DNA of 64,000 nt from assembly GCF_047948215.1 (NCBI RefSeq), contig NC_134456.1:64127529-64191528 (forward strand), given 5' to 3'. Origin of the DNA: Lycorma delicatula (taxonomy: Eukaryota; Arthropoda; Insecta; Hemiptera; Fulgoridae). A program made the translations under genes and the position numbers. Under the pieces are notes generated by a model. The model was not told the DNA's origin, did no database searches, and was given only the letters and a program-made list of their open reading frames with translations. Positions 50,301 to 58,311 of this stretch are shown here, piece by piece; position 1 is the first letter of the stretch; each line of letters opens with the position of its first letter.

Positions 50301-52146
50301 GCTACTCTTAAAGCGTACGTATTGATATTTACCAAGTAAATCTAGTTAAAATTAAAAAAGTCTCACCATGTCAAAATTACTTAAAAAATTTAAAAAAATT
50401 CTTAATTACATTTGAGGTAAGAAACATAAATCTAGGATGATATATTTCTTACACTAACCAAAATATTTAAATCATAATAAAATTACATAAGATAAATTTA
50501 GCAGTAGTGGCATTTATAAAATTAATTCTAATTATAAAAAAAATATTAGTAAAACTACGAGAGCAGTTCGGAAAGTAACCTCAGTTACTCACTATATGGG
50601 AAGGAGTGGGGGTAGCACTACTGTTTTTGTACAGATGTACGCGAGAGGCCAGTTGGCATCCAGCCGTAGCAGTAGCAAGGTCATGTGATCGCACGTTGAT
50701 TTTCTGTGGCTTGTTAAAATGTGCGCTGTAATAGAAAACCCTGCGACGTGTGAAGTGTGTGCTGTTATAAGATTTCTCATGGCAAAAAAATACGGCAGAT
50801 ATTCATTGGAACTTTGCGCTGCATATGGACGAAATATTATGAGTGAAGGAGTTGTATGCAATTGGGTTCGTTCATTCATTCAAAAGTGGACGAAGAAACG
50901 TGCATGATGAAGAAAGGAGTGGCAGTCCATCTATGGTCAATCATAAACTGGTTCAAAAGACTGATGCCAAAGTGTGTGAAAATCAATGTTTTACCATCTT
51001 GGAGCTTTTCAATGAATTCCCGCAAATTTCCAGGACTGTTTTGTTCGAGGTAGTGACGGAAAAGTTAGGCTACCGTAAGTAAGGAACAGGTGGAGATTTT
51101 TTACAGCCATAATTTCTAAGTTAGTGACAAGGTACGATAAGTACCTAAATTTTAATGGTAATTATGTTGAAAAGAACTGTGTTTTATTTATAACCAAATG
51201 GAGGTTACTTTCTGAACAGCCCTTGTAATATGTCATTTAAATATAGATTTTTGAAACATTTAAGAGCCTATAGAGATAAAATAAAGAATTTTTCAAATGT
51301 TGGTGATTACCTCATTACCCATAGTTACAAATATAGATATAATAATTATAGTTACAAATATAGAAAATAATTTAGAAATATAGGGAATAATAAATTAAAT
51401 TATTTAGTAAAATATATTTACAAATATAAATTACACACTAATAAATGAATATGCAAATTTTGAAAATTATAAATTGGCTCATCTGATCTATTTAATATCA
51501 GATTTTATATATAATGAAAGTCATGCATTGCTTAATATATTATTTTAAAAGCTGATACTATATGAATTTTAAAATACCTTTTTTTATGTATTGGTAAGTT
51601 TGCTTGTTGTTAATTTACTATGTTCACAAGTAGTTTCAGAAGTTATGTTACAATAATTTTGATGAATACACCTACCACAATTTGGCTTTCTTAATTTTTT
51701 TTCAGTTTTAAGAGCAACAGTAAATTGAGATTTTGTTTATTGCATTAAATATGTTGTGTGCAACATAGTATGCCGTAATGTAAACTAATAAATACTATAT
51801 TTCATTAAAGTTTAAAAAGCAAACAAAAATTTATATGTTGTATTTTTACAATTTTAAGAATTTAAAAAGGTATTTGCATGGTGTCTTAACTCTTGGAAAT
51901 CAACTTATCTTAAAAGCATCCATCAGATTATTTTCTTGGTTTATGAATTTATGCATTCAGTAATGTAACACAACTTTCCACAATATAGAAGTTATTTTAT
52001 CTGATTTTATTTTTAATGATTTAATTCTCATTCTAATGATAACATTTTTTGCTTTGTGTATTTTTTTTAGAGAAACTTCAAAGAGATCTTGGTTATCAAA
52101 AATTAATCCTTTTTCTAGTAGTCAGGAATCACCAAAAACTAAGTAA
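32785..52146 (+). CDS. mRpL28: Mitochondrial ribosomal protein L28 (bL28m), complete, six exons
   Basis: Exons 32785-32808, 33008-33180, 42890-43151, 47910-48053, 50136-50314 and 52071-52146 total 858 nt: 285 residues and a stop. The human protein has 256. It is a structural protein of the mitochondrial large ribosomal subunit. Family blocks are clear: LPEAYKKFYREWRLTVPSP and VNYIPRSEKWERNPETG (exon 2), then SHKGLWGGEGVVDGLI and RSVIYSEILNRFMSTIV (exon 3). LGVKLKRKMLLALYNKD and YNKYKDYLVD come from exon 4, and EWYGLNMYEALMKLEND from exon 5. All introns are GT-AG and every join keeps frame. Coding DNA is 4 percent of the 19.4-kb span. Intron 2 alone is 9.7 kb and holds three transposon insertions. 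AATAAA at 52202 follows the stop by 55 bases. No lesion is seen, so the gene is probably active. Confidence 0.94.
33008..33180 (+). CDS. mRpL28: mRpL28 exon 2
   Basis: Runs from ANRLYRFKKLDILDDNLR to NPETGV plus two bases of a split Val codon. Acceptor tttttag|gct, donor gtagt|gtgagt. Confidence 0.92.
33190..33662 (-). mobile_element. 5'-truncated non-LTR retrotransposon tail in mRpL28 intron 2
   Basis: A 141-codon minus-strand ORF encodes the C-terminal tail of a non-LTR endonuclease-reverse transcriptase. It shows LYGSETWTIGVSEKKRLEAV, EMWCYRRMLKIKWVDKVTNE, GHILRHLG and GRPRLEYVKQIVKDVG. Only this 3' end is present, as in target-primed insertions that abort early. On the minus strand it ends in an A-rich tail (33215-33203). 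ACATTTATTTA occurs on both sides (33192-33202 and 33663-33673), a likely 11-bp target duplication. The element lies antisense to mRpL28 and begins about 10 bases after the exon 2 donor. Confidence 0.8.
33674..35059. other. mRpL28 intron 2, mostly AT-rich, with a GC-richer block
   Basis: Between the retrotransposon tail and the Jockey-like element. A richer block at about 34415-34850 has short ORFs with no known domain and may be an unidentified repeat. Nothing else is supported. Confidence 0.4.
35060..39905 (+). mobile_element. Jockey-like non-LTR retrotransposon, long but disabled
   Basis: It has both ORFs of a LINE. ORF1 (about 35196-35830) has a gag-like region, HPQGVTEVKRIVKSQSG, then CCHC-type knuckles starting WRCFQCQKYGH at about 35431 and CGNCGGTHSV near 35600. 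The first knuckle is interrupted by a small local duplication. ORF2 carries an endonuclease, ending around 36690-36850 with SNIDLSLCSPNLLPCF and DDLHDSDHRPIT. The reverse transcriptase spans about 37840-38590: FFDIKKVYDTAW, GVPQGNVLSSTLFAIAINS, and SLFVDILPYIL in place of the catalytic FVDD/FADD. An RNase H-like tail at 39069-39521 shows VSFCWIPSHMGIPGNECADS. Stops and frameshifts split it into pieces. It lies in mRpL28 intron 2 in the sense orientation. Borders are approximate, and I found no poly(A) tail or target duplication. Confidence 0.8.
40327..42811 (+). mobile_element. hAT element of the ZBED5/FAM200 type, decayed
   Basis: Plus-strand pieces give a BED-finger region at about 40860-41030 (KYSQEYLNFGFTI, then PLCHLLKTF). 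A piece at 41091-41276 reads ASYKVSCKIARCRKPHTIGE and LSIDTVAR. The C-terminal hAT region at about 42320-42470 reads FLAGVDDEFSALKTRA and FSTFYLCETGFFAVAALETK. These match host-derived ZBED5-like proteins and their hAT relatives. Possible termini are cagcgtttcagtatttgtga at 40327 and, inverted, caggagaaacgct ending at 42811. An alternative right end is the tttctcaacc-type terminus at 42540-42562. The reading frame is broken throughout. It lies in mRpL28 intron 2, sense orientation. Confidence 0.7.
42890..43151 (+). CDS. mRpL28: mRpL28 exon 3
   Basis: Completes the split Val codon and runs from SPVQNIPILPKYPDES to GLDHYLLK. Acceptor attttacag|g, donor aag|gtaatc, phase 0 at its end. It carries the diagnostic GLWGGEG block. 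Confidence 0.93.
43649..43790 (+). repeat. 142-bp dispersed direct repeat, copy A
   Basis: Starts ggctgtagctattgaactat and includes caaaaatctaatactatcta. It pairs with 46971-47113 at roughly 80 percent by eye. Both are in the same intron and orientation. Confidence 0.75.
44310..44339. repeat. (AT)n microsatellite
   Basis: About 15 AT units inside the left arm of the fold-back element, absent from the right arm. Confidence 0.9.
44801..44935 (+). CDS. Short ORF in the fold-back loop, unknown
   Basis: 44 codons and a stop, starting MKLLAERMHSIWHRFQAEFE and continuing with DELQLCENTYKESEWVHFSR. It is unusually balanced in composition for this AT-rich intron, with few of the Lys/Asn/Ile runs seen in chance ORFs here. 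There is no family match I can name. It may be a leftover of a transposase or of a captured exon. Function is unknown, and it may not be translated. Confidence 0.25.
   Translation: MKLLAERMHSIWHRFQAEFEDELQLCENTYKESEWVHFSRLLLV
46971..47113 (+). repeat. 142-bp dispersed direct repeat, copy B
   Basis: Starts ggcttcagctgttgaactat; see copy A at 43649. Confidence 0.75.
47910..48053 (+). CDS. mRpL28: mRpL28 exon 4
   Basis: Encodes SKACDIQSELGVKLKRKM through YNKYKDYLVD. Acceptor tttatttag|tca, donor gat|gtaagt. Both ends are phase 0. Confidence 0.93.
48054..50135 (+). other. mRpL28 intron 4 (2.1 kb)
   Basis: AT-rich. The piece tcctagtcaggtatggcaca at about 49283 resembles the SINE body at 62555 and may be a small SINE fragment. 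The 64-codon ORF at 49634-49828 has no recognisable domain. Nothing else is supported. Confidence 0.5.
50136..50314 (+). CDS. mRpL28: mRpL28 exon 5
   Basis: Encodes YSKEDIEWYGLNMYEALMKL through MTTSATLKA (split Ala codon). Acceptor tttacag|tac, donor aagc|gtacgt. Confidence 0.93.
50558..51225 (+). mobile_element. Internally deleted mariner with terminal repeats
   Basis: A 668-bp element between TA dinucleotides (50556-50557 and 51226-51227). The ends are inverted repeats, cgagagcagttcggaaagta on the left and caagggctgttcagaaagta read inward from the right. The N-terminal helix-turn-helix half of the transposase is recognisable (MCAVIENPATCEVCAVIRFL, then MSEGVVCNWVRSF, DEERSGSPSMV and NEFPQISRTVLFEVVTEKLG), with one frameshift near 50890. 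The sequence then jumps to the 3' end. The whole catalytic DDD domain is gone, making it a miniature derivative in the making. It lies in mRpL28 intron 5, sense orientation. Confidence 0.85.
51228..52070 (+). other. mRpL28 intron 5, remainder
   Basis: AT-rich, with short repeats such as tatagttacaaatatag near 51320-51362. No gene is seen. Confidence 0.5.
52071..52146 (+). CDS. mRpL28: mRpL28 exon 6
   Basis: Encodes the tail ETSKRSWLSKINPFSSSQES plus PKTK and TAA at 52144-52146. Acceptor ttttttttag|a. This Ser/Lys-rich tail is not conserved in the family, so its assignment rests on splice sites and frame. Confidence 0.75.
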
Positions 52147-52201
52147 ATTATGTTTATCAGTTAGTCTGTATCATAGAACTATGAGAATATAATTTTTGTT
52201 A

Positions 52202-52207
52202 AATAAA
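52202..52207 (+). terminator. Poly(A) signal of mRpL28
   Basis: AATAAA 55 bases after the mRpL28 stop codon. Confidence 0.55.
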
Positions 52208-52399
52208 TATATTGTCAAAAGCATTTCTTAAGTGTTTTTGTTATTTTTAACCATTTTGCTGTTAGGCAGTTAAGATTGAGTTCTACAATATTCTCAATTC
52301 TTCAGCTTCATCATCTATTAATATATGAAGAGAGCATGTACAAAAGAACAAACTGATAATATGATTCTAATGTAAGTATTTTTTGTGTTTGTTTGTTCT

Positions 52400-54230
52400 C
52401 CTGCTTCTGTAGGCTGGCTCAACAATCAAGTATTACTTAGCCCCAGGGGAGTGTCCTTGCGACTCTAATGAACCTCCCCACCTACCGACAGCACATCTGG
52501 CATGGCAGGTCAGCTTTCTGGTTCAGGATCTTATCCTTATTTTTATCTTGCCTCTGCTTCTAACCGCTAAGGCCAGGGATACCAGGCCCGGTTATACTGT
52601 TCCCAGCAGCTGGGTCTCAGTCATTATGTTTTTTTCTTAAAGTAATTCCTCCCACCTTTTGTAATCCACTTCCTTTGCTTGTTTAACCTCAGCCACAAAT
52701 CTCTCTATTGTCAGCCATTCCTCTTTACCTGTCAGCATGTACTTCGTTGTAGTTTTTGGGGTAATTTCTTGTATGTTATATCTTGCCTTTAGATCCTCTC
52801 AACATGCACATTCAAAAAGGTGTGGCAAAGAGTGTCCTCTTGACCACAGTACAGACAATTTGGGAGGTCCCTTCTTTTAAACCTGTGTAAGTACACACCA
52901 AATCTTTCATGACCGTAGAAAAATTGTGACAGGTAGTATTCCCCATTGCCGTGTTTCCCCTCAGCCACAGCCCTATCTCAGGAATAAGCTTCTTTGTCCA
53001 TGTCCCAGTTATAGCGGCATTCCACTTCTCTTGCCTATTCTTGTAGCAAGAGATTAGTGGCATCTCCCCTGTCCATGCTGTCATAGATCAGCTTCATTTG
53101 GGTAGCTTGTAACTGGATCAGCAGCACCCTGGCCAGGACTTTGCTTATCTGTCTTATGACCTTATTCGCCTCTTCCTCCATTTCATCTTCTGTAGAGCCA
53201 TCAATGAGCATCGCCAAATCGTCACCATATGCAACAAGTGTCACCTCCAGGAACCCCAACCTTAAGACCCCGTCAAAAATTACGTTTCACAAGAAGGGAC
53301 TTAGCACAGATCCTTGGGGGACCCCACCCATACATACAGAAACTTATTTCTCCTCCTTCTACTGGTTCAGCAGCTCTCTACCCTGTAGGTAATTATTTAG
53401 AGATTCTCAGGTATGAATATTCCTCCTCCGTATTTCTTCCAAGCTTATAATAGACGTGTCTCTGTGGAGACACGTCTATTTAATGCATTGCGGACATCCA
53501 GGAGGGTCATCAATGGTATCTTTCTGGTCCTCCGGGTGTCCGCTCTACTTGTCTCTATCCACCTCACTACCTTGGTGAGGGCATCCACCATGGATTTTCC
53601 CTTGGTGAACTCAGATTACAGTGGCTCCAATCCTCCAGATGCCTCTAACTCAGACTGAACTCGTCCTGCCAAAAGCCTCTTGTACAACTTGCCAGTTGTT
53701 GGCAGTAGACACAACGGTCTGTATGACTGTCGCTGACCTGCATTCACCTGTTTTGGTATCCACAGCAGTTTACCCACTTTCCATGTTGTAGGAAATCTCC
53801 CTGTAGTCAATGCCTTGTTGATTGCTTCCAGTAGAAGCCATGATGAATGTGATTTTGCCTTTAATAGTGTGCCTGAGACCCCATCTGGACCTGGGCTCTT
53901 CTCTGTATGTATTCTACCAACTGCTTTGTGTAATTCTTCTATAGTGAACCTTTTGCCTTCCTGTGTTGTGACAATCATGCCGGGCACTTCTGCTGTGGCG
54001 GCAGTGTGCCAAACTTTCCTAGTATGACCAGATATGCCTGACCCCATGGGTCAATATTTAGGTCCCCTACTGCTTCTTCCCATACTCTTCTTTTTGCTTG
54101 TTTCGTGACACTAAGATTTCGCCGTGCGGTCTTGTATGTGAGCTTAGCTTCTGCCACCTCAACTGATCGGTTCTGTCTTGCTCTTTGCATTTTTCTCCTC
54201 GCCACAAGTCACAACTCCTAGTTCTGCAAT
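52400..54230 (-). mobile_element. R1-like non-LTR retrotransposon, 3' half, disabled
   Basis: The minus strand carries the end of the linker (54205-53975; ending near DPWGQAYLVILGK). RT fingers follow at 54047-53616, including KSPGPDGVSGTLLKAK and SYRPLCLLPTTGKLYKRLL. The palm has LLDVRNALNR near 53490-53460, and YGDDLAMLIDG at about 53230-53200 is the catalytic motif, still carrying its two Asp. The C-terminal region lies at 53084-52812 (GTWTKKLIPEIGLWLRGN). The frame is broken several times, and the palm A to B interval is shortened at a hairpin (53449-53480). It lies downstream of mRpL28, antisense to it. Confidence 0.8.
53449..53480. repeat. Perfect 14-bp inverted repeat in R1-like palm
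   Basis: AATAGACGTGTCTC (53449-53462), loop tgtg, GAGACACGTCTATT (53467-53480). It follows the DVRNAL codons of palm motif A on the minus strand, where the normal reverse transcriptase sequence should continue. Confidence 0.9.
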
Positions 54231-57043
54231 TTCATTAGTCGACCAATGGACGTTTTACTTATAAGCCTTTGATTTTCAAGCAAAAAAAAAACTATAAATA
54301 TAATTCACAACATTGGACATTAAAAATGTGTTTTCAGTTTTATTAAATTACATTAAAAACTAATCTTCAGGACTGTTTAAGCTGTAATAATCTCATTTTT
54401 ATCATATACACGGAAGAGGTAGGTATTAATGTAATGTAATATAATAAAACTAAAAAGACACTTTTAAAGATGCAAAACTCAACTGTCAGATCATTTTTCA
54501 GAGGTTTATGAACTATATTAACTAGTATTTAATAAATTAAAAATCTTAACGTATCTATTTTTTATTTTTTGATTGTTCTAAATGATATTTACTAAAAAGA
54601 ATAGTTTATTCTTAAAAAATAACAATATCCACTTTTGTCAAACAAAATAACAATCCACTTTTGTCAAACAAAATAACAGAACTGCTTTCATGTATTTAAC
54701 ACAATACTTCAACTTATGGGAAAGGGGCCTTATTATTTCTGTTGCCATTTCTAGTAAATTACACTGAAGAATTTAAAATATGTACATACCATTTCATTTA
54801 AAATACAATTAAATAAATGATTTTATTTTTGTAGAATCAAACAATGTTGCTATATTAATGAATTTTCAATAATACTATTTAAAAAACCTGCAATTTTGTA
54901 TATCCTTCAAAAAAAAAATATATTATGTGTACTCAAATAATTTTCATTAATACCTGTTATCTATTTATATCTTGTATCTTCATATATTTTGTTTAATAAT
55001 CTAATTTTTATTTATAATTGTGTTCTTTGTGATGCTGCTCTGATAAATAAATGAGATGGGGCAATTCCCTCTTTTACCTGTGGAGTAGCGTATTTACCCA
55101 TTCTTGAAGTGATCTATATGATGTATTATTATGTACCGAGGATTTATTAATCTTTTAATAAATCATACAGGGATAAGTAAAAATTCACAACTGGGACATT
55201 ATAATACTATAAGAAATCACTGAAATGTGTGTAGTACAAAATTACATAAGACGTTAACAAAACCATACTTCCTTGAAAACAAATTATTTTCAAATCAGTA
55301 AAGTGAATAAACAAATACATATTATTTTCTTTATATGAAAAAAAAGAACACACTAATTACAAAAAAAATATAATAAACACTATTTAACAAACTAATTTTC
55401 AATAATGAAATCTTCTAAAACTTGTAAATATAAAATTATTATAACATTTACTATGTGATAAAAAGAAGGAAAAGATAATGCATCATTAATTGTTATTACA
55501 ACGATAATCAACTAAAAACTAAAACTGTCCATTTATGTTATAAAATTTTTATTCTGTTAACAAAATAAGAAAAAATTTTGACAAAAATAATTCTGCTCAC
55601 AACATGCCCGACTCATTGAACAGATTAAGATTAAATACTGATGTTTTTTTCACACAAAATGTGTCTTGAAAAGCAGACTAGTAGAATCTTACTTAAACAC
55701 TACCCCAAATGCCAATCATGCAAAAAAAAAATGAGAAAATTTATTTATATAATATTTTATTACATGCAACAATCACACTGAGAGACAAATAAAAGATGTT
55801 TTGACTGATCTTGAAAAGGGTTGTATTTACTGTTTACAAGGATGGGCAAAAAATTAAAAGAACAAAATAAAATCAAGAACTTCATAGTAAAAATTTTACA
55901 ACGTTAAACTAACAATCATGGGGAAAATTACAACTGAATAGAAAACTAATAAATTAAGATATACATATACAATGAAATAATGAGATTAGTAAAGAATAAA
56001 TAGAATGAAGTGCATCAACTGGACCAAAGGATGAGGAAAACATGATATTTTTTGTTAGATAGTGAACTAACATATTAATTATTTACTTAGCTGATTCCAT
56101 TCCTTTAGCTTTTCATTGAAGAGTTAATGAGACTGATGGTGTACAATAAAAATAAACTCCAGAAATGAAAGATTTATTCATTTTAAAATGTGTAATATGA
56201 TTAGAATTGTTTTGTGACTGCTACTTGGCTCATAATGGTGAGATTGGAACAATATTCCTTTATGAAACATATAATTTACAATTTGACTTGGTTAAATACT
56301 ACAAAAAAATGAACTAAATGAGAAATCCTACCTAGGGTAATAATTATTTCTCCAAAAGCACAAATAAACAATGCTTTTAAATTTATAAATACATGAATAA
56401 GGAAATAAAAAATCTCTAAGCTCATATTATTTTATATAAAGTATTTCATGGCCAAATTCACTGACTGAAAGTAGCATAAATAATATAGCCATAAAATATT
56501 ATCACAAACAATATGCAAAGGTATGCAGCATCTCTGTTGTGGGTGGGCCATATATATTCAATATGCATGGAAATTTTAAACTGAATTGCTGGAAAATTTT
56601 TTTTTGAAAACCAGAAACATTTTATACATGTGTAGGTAGTACCATCATTTAACCCAATAATGTCCTTATTGAAAGAATTTGTTGGCTACATAGAGCTATT
56701 GCAATGTACTTTAATATGCATAATATTACATCAATGATGTTTTCTTTCTCATTAATCATATGTCATAACAATCTCAATTGGAATTTCACATGGTATTACT
56801 GTGTTTATAACACATTTCTCACATAATCAGTGTATTAAGGTTACAATGTAATTAATACAGATTTTCCTATATGATGTGAACTGGTGCAAAAAATTTAATA
56901 AAATTAAAAAAATATTATGCCAAAAAGTTGATCATAAAAACACATTAAAAAAATCAAAAAATCATCATTCAATATTTTTTTTAAATTGATCAATTTTTTC
57001 AATATTTTTTATGTAAAGTTATCAAAAACATTTTAATCTACAG
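54231..57043. other. AT-rich stretch, no gene recognised
   Basis: A short tandem duplication lies at 54621-54674. The rest has no ORF of note, RNA gene or transposon protein. Confidence 0.5.
54621..54674. repeat. Two-copy tandem repeat of about 27 bp
   Basis: The unit ccacttttgtcaaacaaaat, preceded by aacaatat or aacaat, occurs twice in a row. Confidence 0.9.
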
Positions 57044-57124
57044 ATTATAAAGAATAAAAATTGGGAGTTTGTGAAAGAAGTGAAGAACTTACGTCAGTTG
57101 CGTGTTGAAAAAATCGTCCAGTGG
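57044..57124 (+). other. Exon-like island of unknown gene
   Basis: 81 bp, bounded by a good acceptor (aatctacag) and a strong donor (cagtgg|gtaaga), open in phase 0. It encodes IIKNKNWEFVKEVKNLRQLR and then VEKIVQW. The base composition is clearly richer than its flanks. I do not recognise the protein. It could be an internal exon of an unseen plus-strand gene or a conserved fragment of a pseudogene. If not spliced, the frame would stop 12 bases later. It does not fit mRpL28, whose exon 5 ends in another phase. Confidence 0.3.
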
Positions 57125-58083
57125 GTAAGAAGCACTTAAATAAGGAGTAATAAATAGGTAACATAATTTTTAAAAAAATAAAGGAAAGACAAATTAAATT
57201 TATAATTTGATTTATAAGTATAAAATTTTACTTTCAATTAAAACATTCCAGGTAAAATTTTATATTTAGTGAATTAGTGCCATATAATAATTTTAACTGT
57301 AATAAAATACATATTTAAAAGTTATGCAAGTATCACAGATATTTATGACTTCCAACTATCAACATTAACAATATTGTGAGACTTGCTTCTAATTATGAAT
57401 TTACTCTTAACATATGGTAATATGTCAATAATATTAATGAAATGACAACATATGACAAAAGTCATTTGTGAATTAACAAATGACAAAAGTGGAGTATTTT
57501 AGTAAATAAAGAAAACTTAAATTTTCCAATAAATCATTTATCAATAGCAATAATATTGTCTGAGTAATTTGTACAAGAATCTTTAAAAACAAAACGTCAT
57601 CTGCAACATCTAACTATAAATGTTACTGGGATAATTTGGTTTTTTACAATAATATGTGTGATTCTCTAATTTATATATGTATTTATATGAAATATTTGAA
57701 CATAAAAATTTGCCTGTATAAATTAAATATTGGATATATAAGTTTTAAAAACAATGTTTACTTTCAGTTATTATTAAAAGTTATTCTAGAAAAGAAATTA
57801 ATCACAATAAATAAAAGTTAAGAACTTCATGATTTACCCTTCTCATAGGTAAAAAAACAACTTCAGGTATTTATTCAACCAAATAGGTAAATATTTATAC
57901 AATAAATTACATCATAAAAAATACTAGTTTACAGAAATACATGGCACCTTTCATGTTAAAAAATATCAGCAATATAACAATACAGAATAAAATTTGATAT
58001 ATAATAATTATTCAAGACCACCTCCGGGTGAATTTGAATGCACTTTTATGTGTGTGTGTGTATGTATGCACATGTATTACTTT
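57125..58083. other. 3' flank of the kinase gene
   Basis: AT-rich and mostly intergenic, including the 3' UTR of the minus-strand kinase gene. A possible AATAAA for it is the inverse of tttatt at 57870-57875. The 61-codon ORF at 57636-57821 has no recognisable domain. Confidence 0.4.
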
Positions 58084-58311
58084 TTATTGAACACTGCAAT
58101 CAATTTCCCCATCTTGTGGGAAACAGTTAAGTACAGTTGCACAAGCACGCATGATATATGTCATAGTACCATAGCTGCCACTAGGAGCACTGTCATAGAA
58201 ATGTTGACATATATATCCAGCACCACCACACAGTAGTGCACCACCAAATGTCAAATCTCTATCCTTAACAGACTTAGCACAACAAAGTGTTGCATCACCA
58301 TTTACTTTCAT
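58084..58311 (-). CDS. PHKA: PHKA terminal exon
   Basis: 75 codons from MKVNGDATLCCAKSVKDR to DCSVQ and TAA. Acceptor catttcag|atg. A Cys- and Gly-rich stretch (FGGALLCGGAGYICQHFYDS) leads into the conserved SAPSG block. Confidence 0.93.
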   Translation of the reverse strand: MKVNGDATLCCAKSVKDRDLTFGGALLCGGAGYICQHFYDSAPSGSYGTMTYIMRACATVLNCFPQDGEIDCSVQ

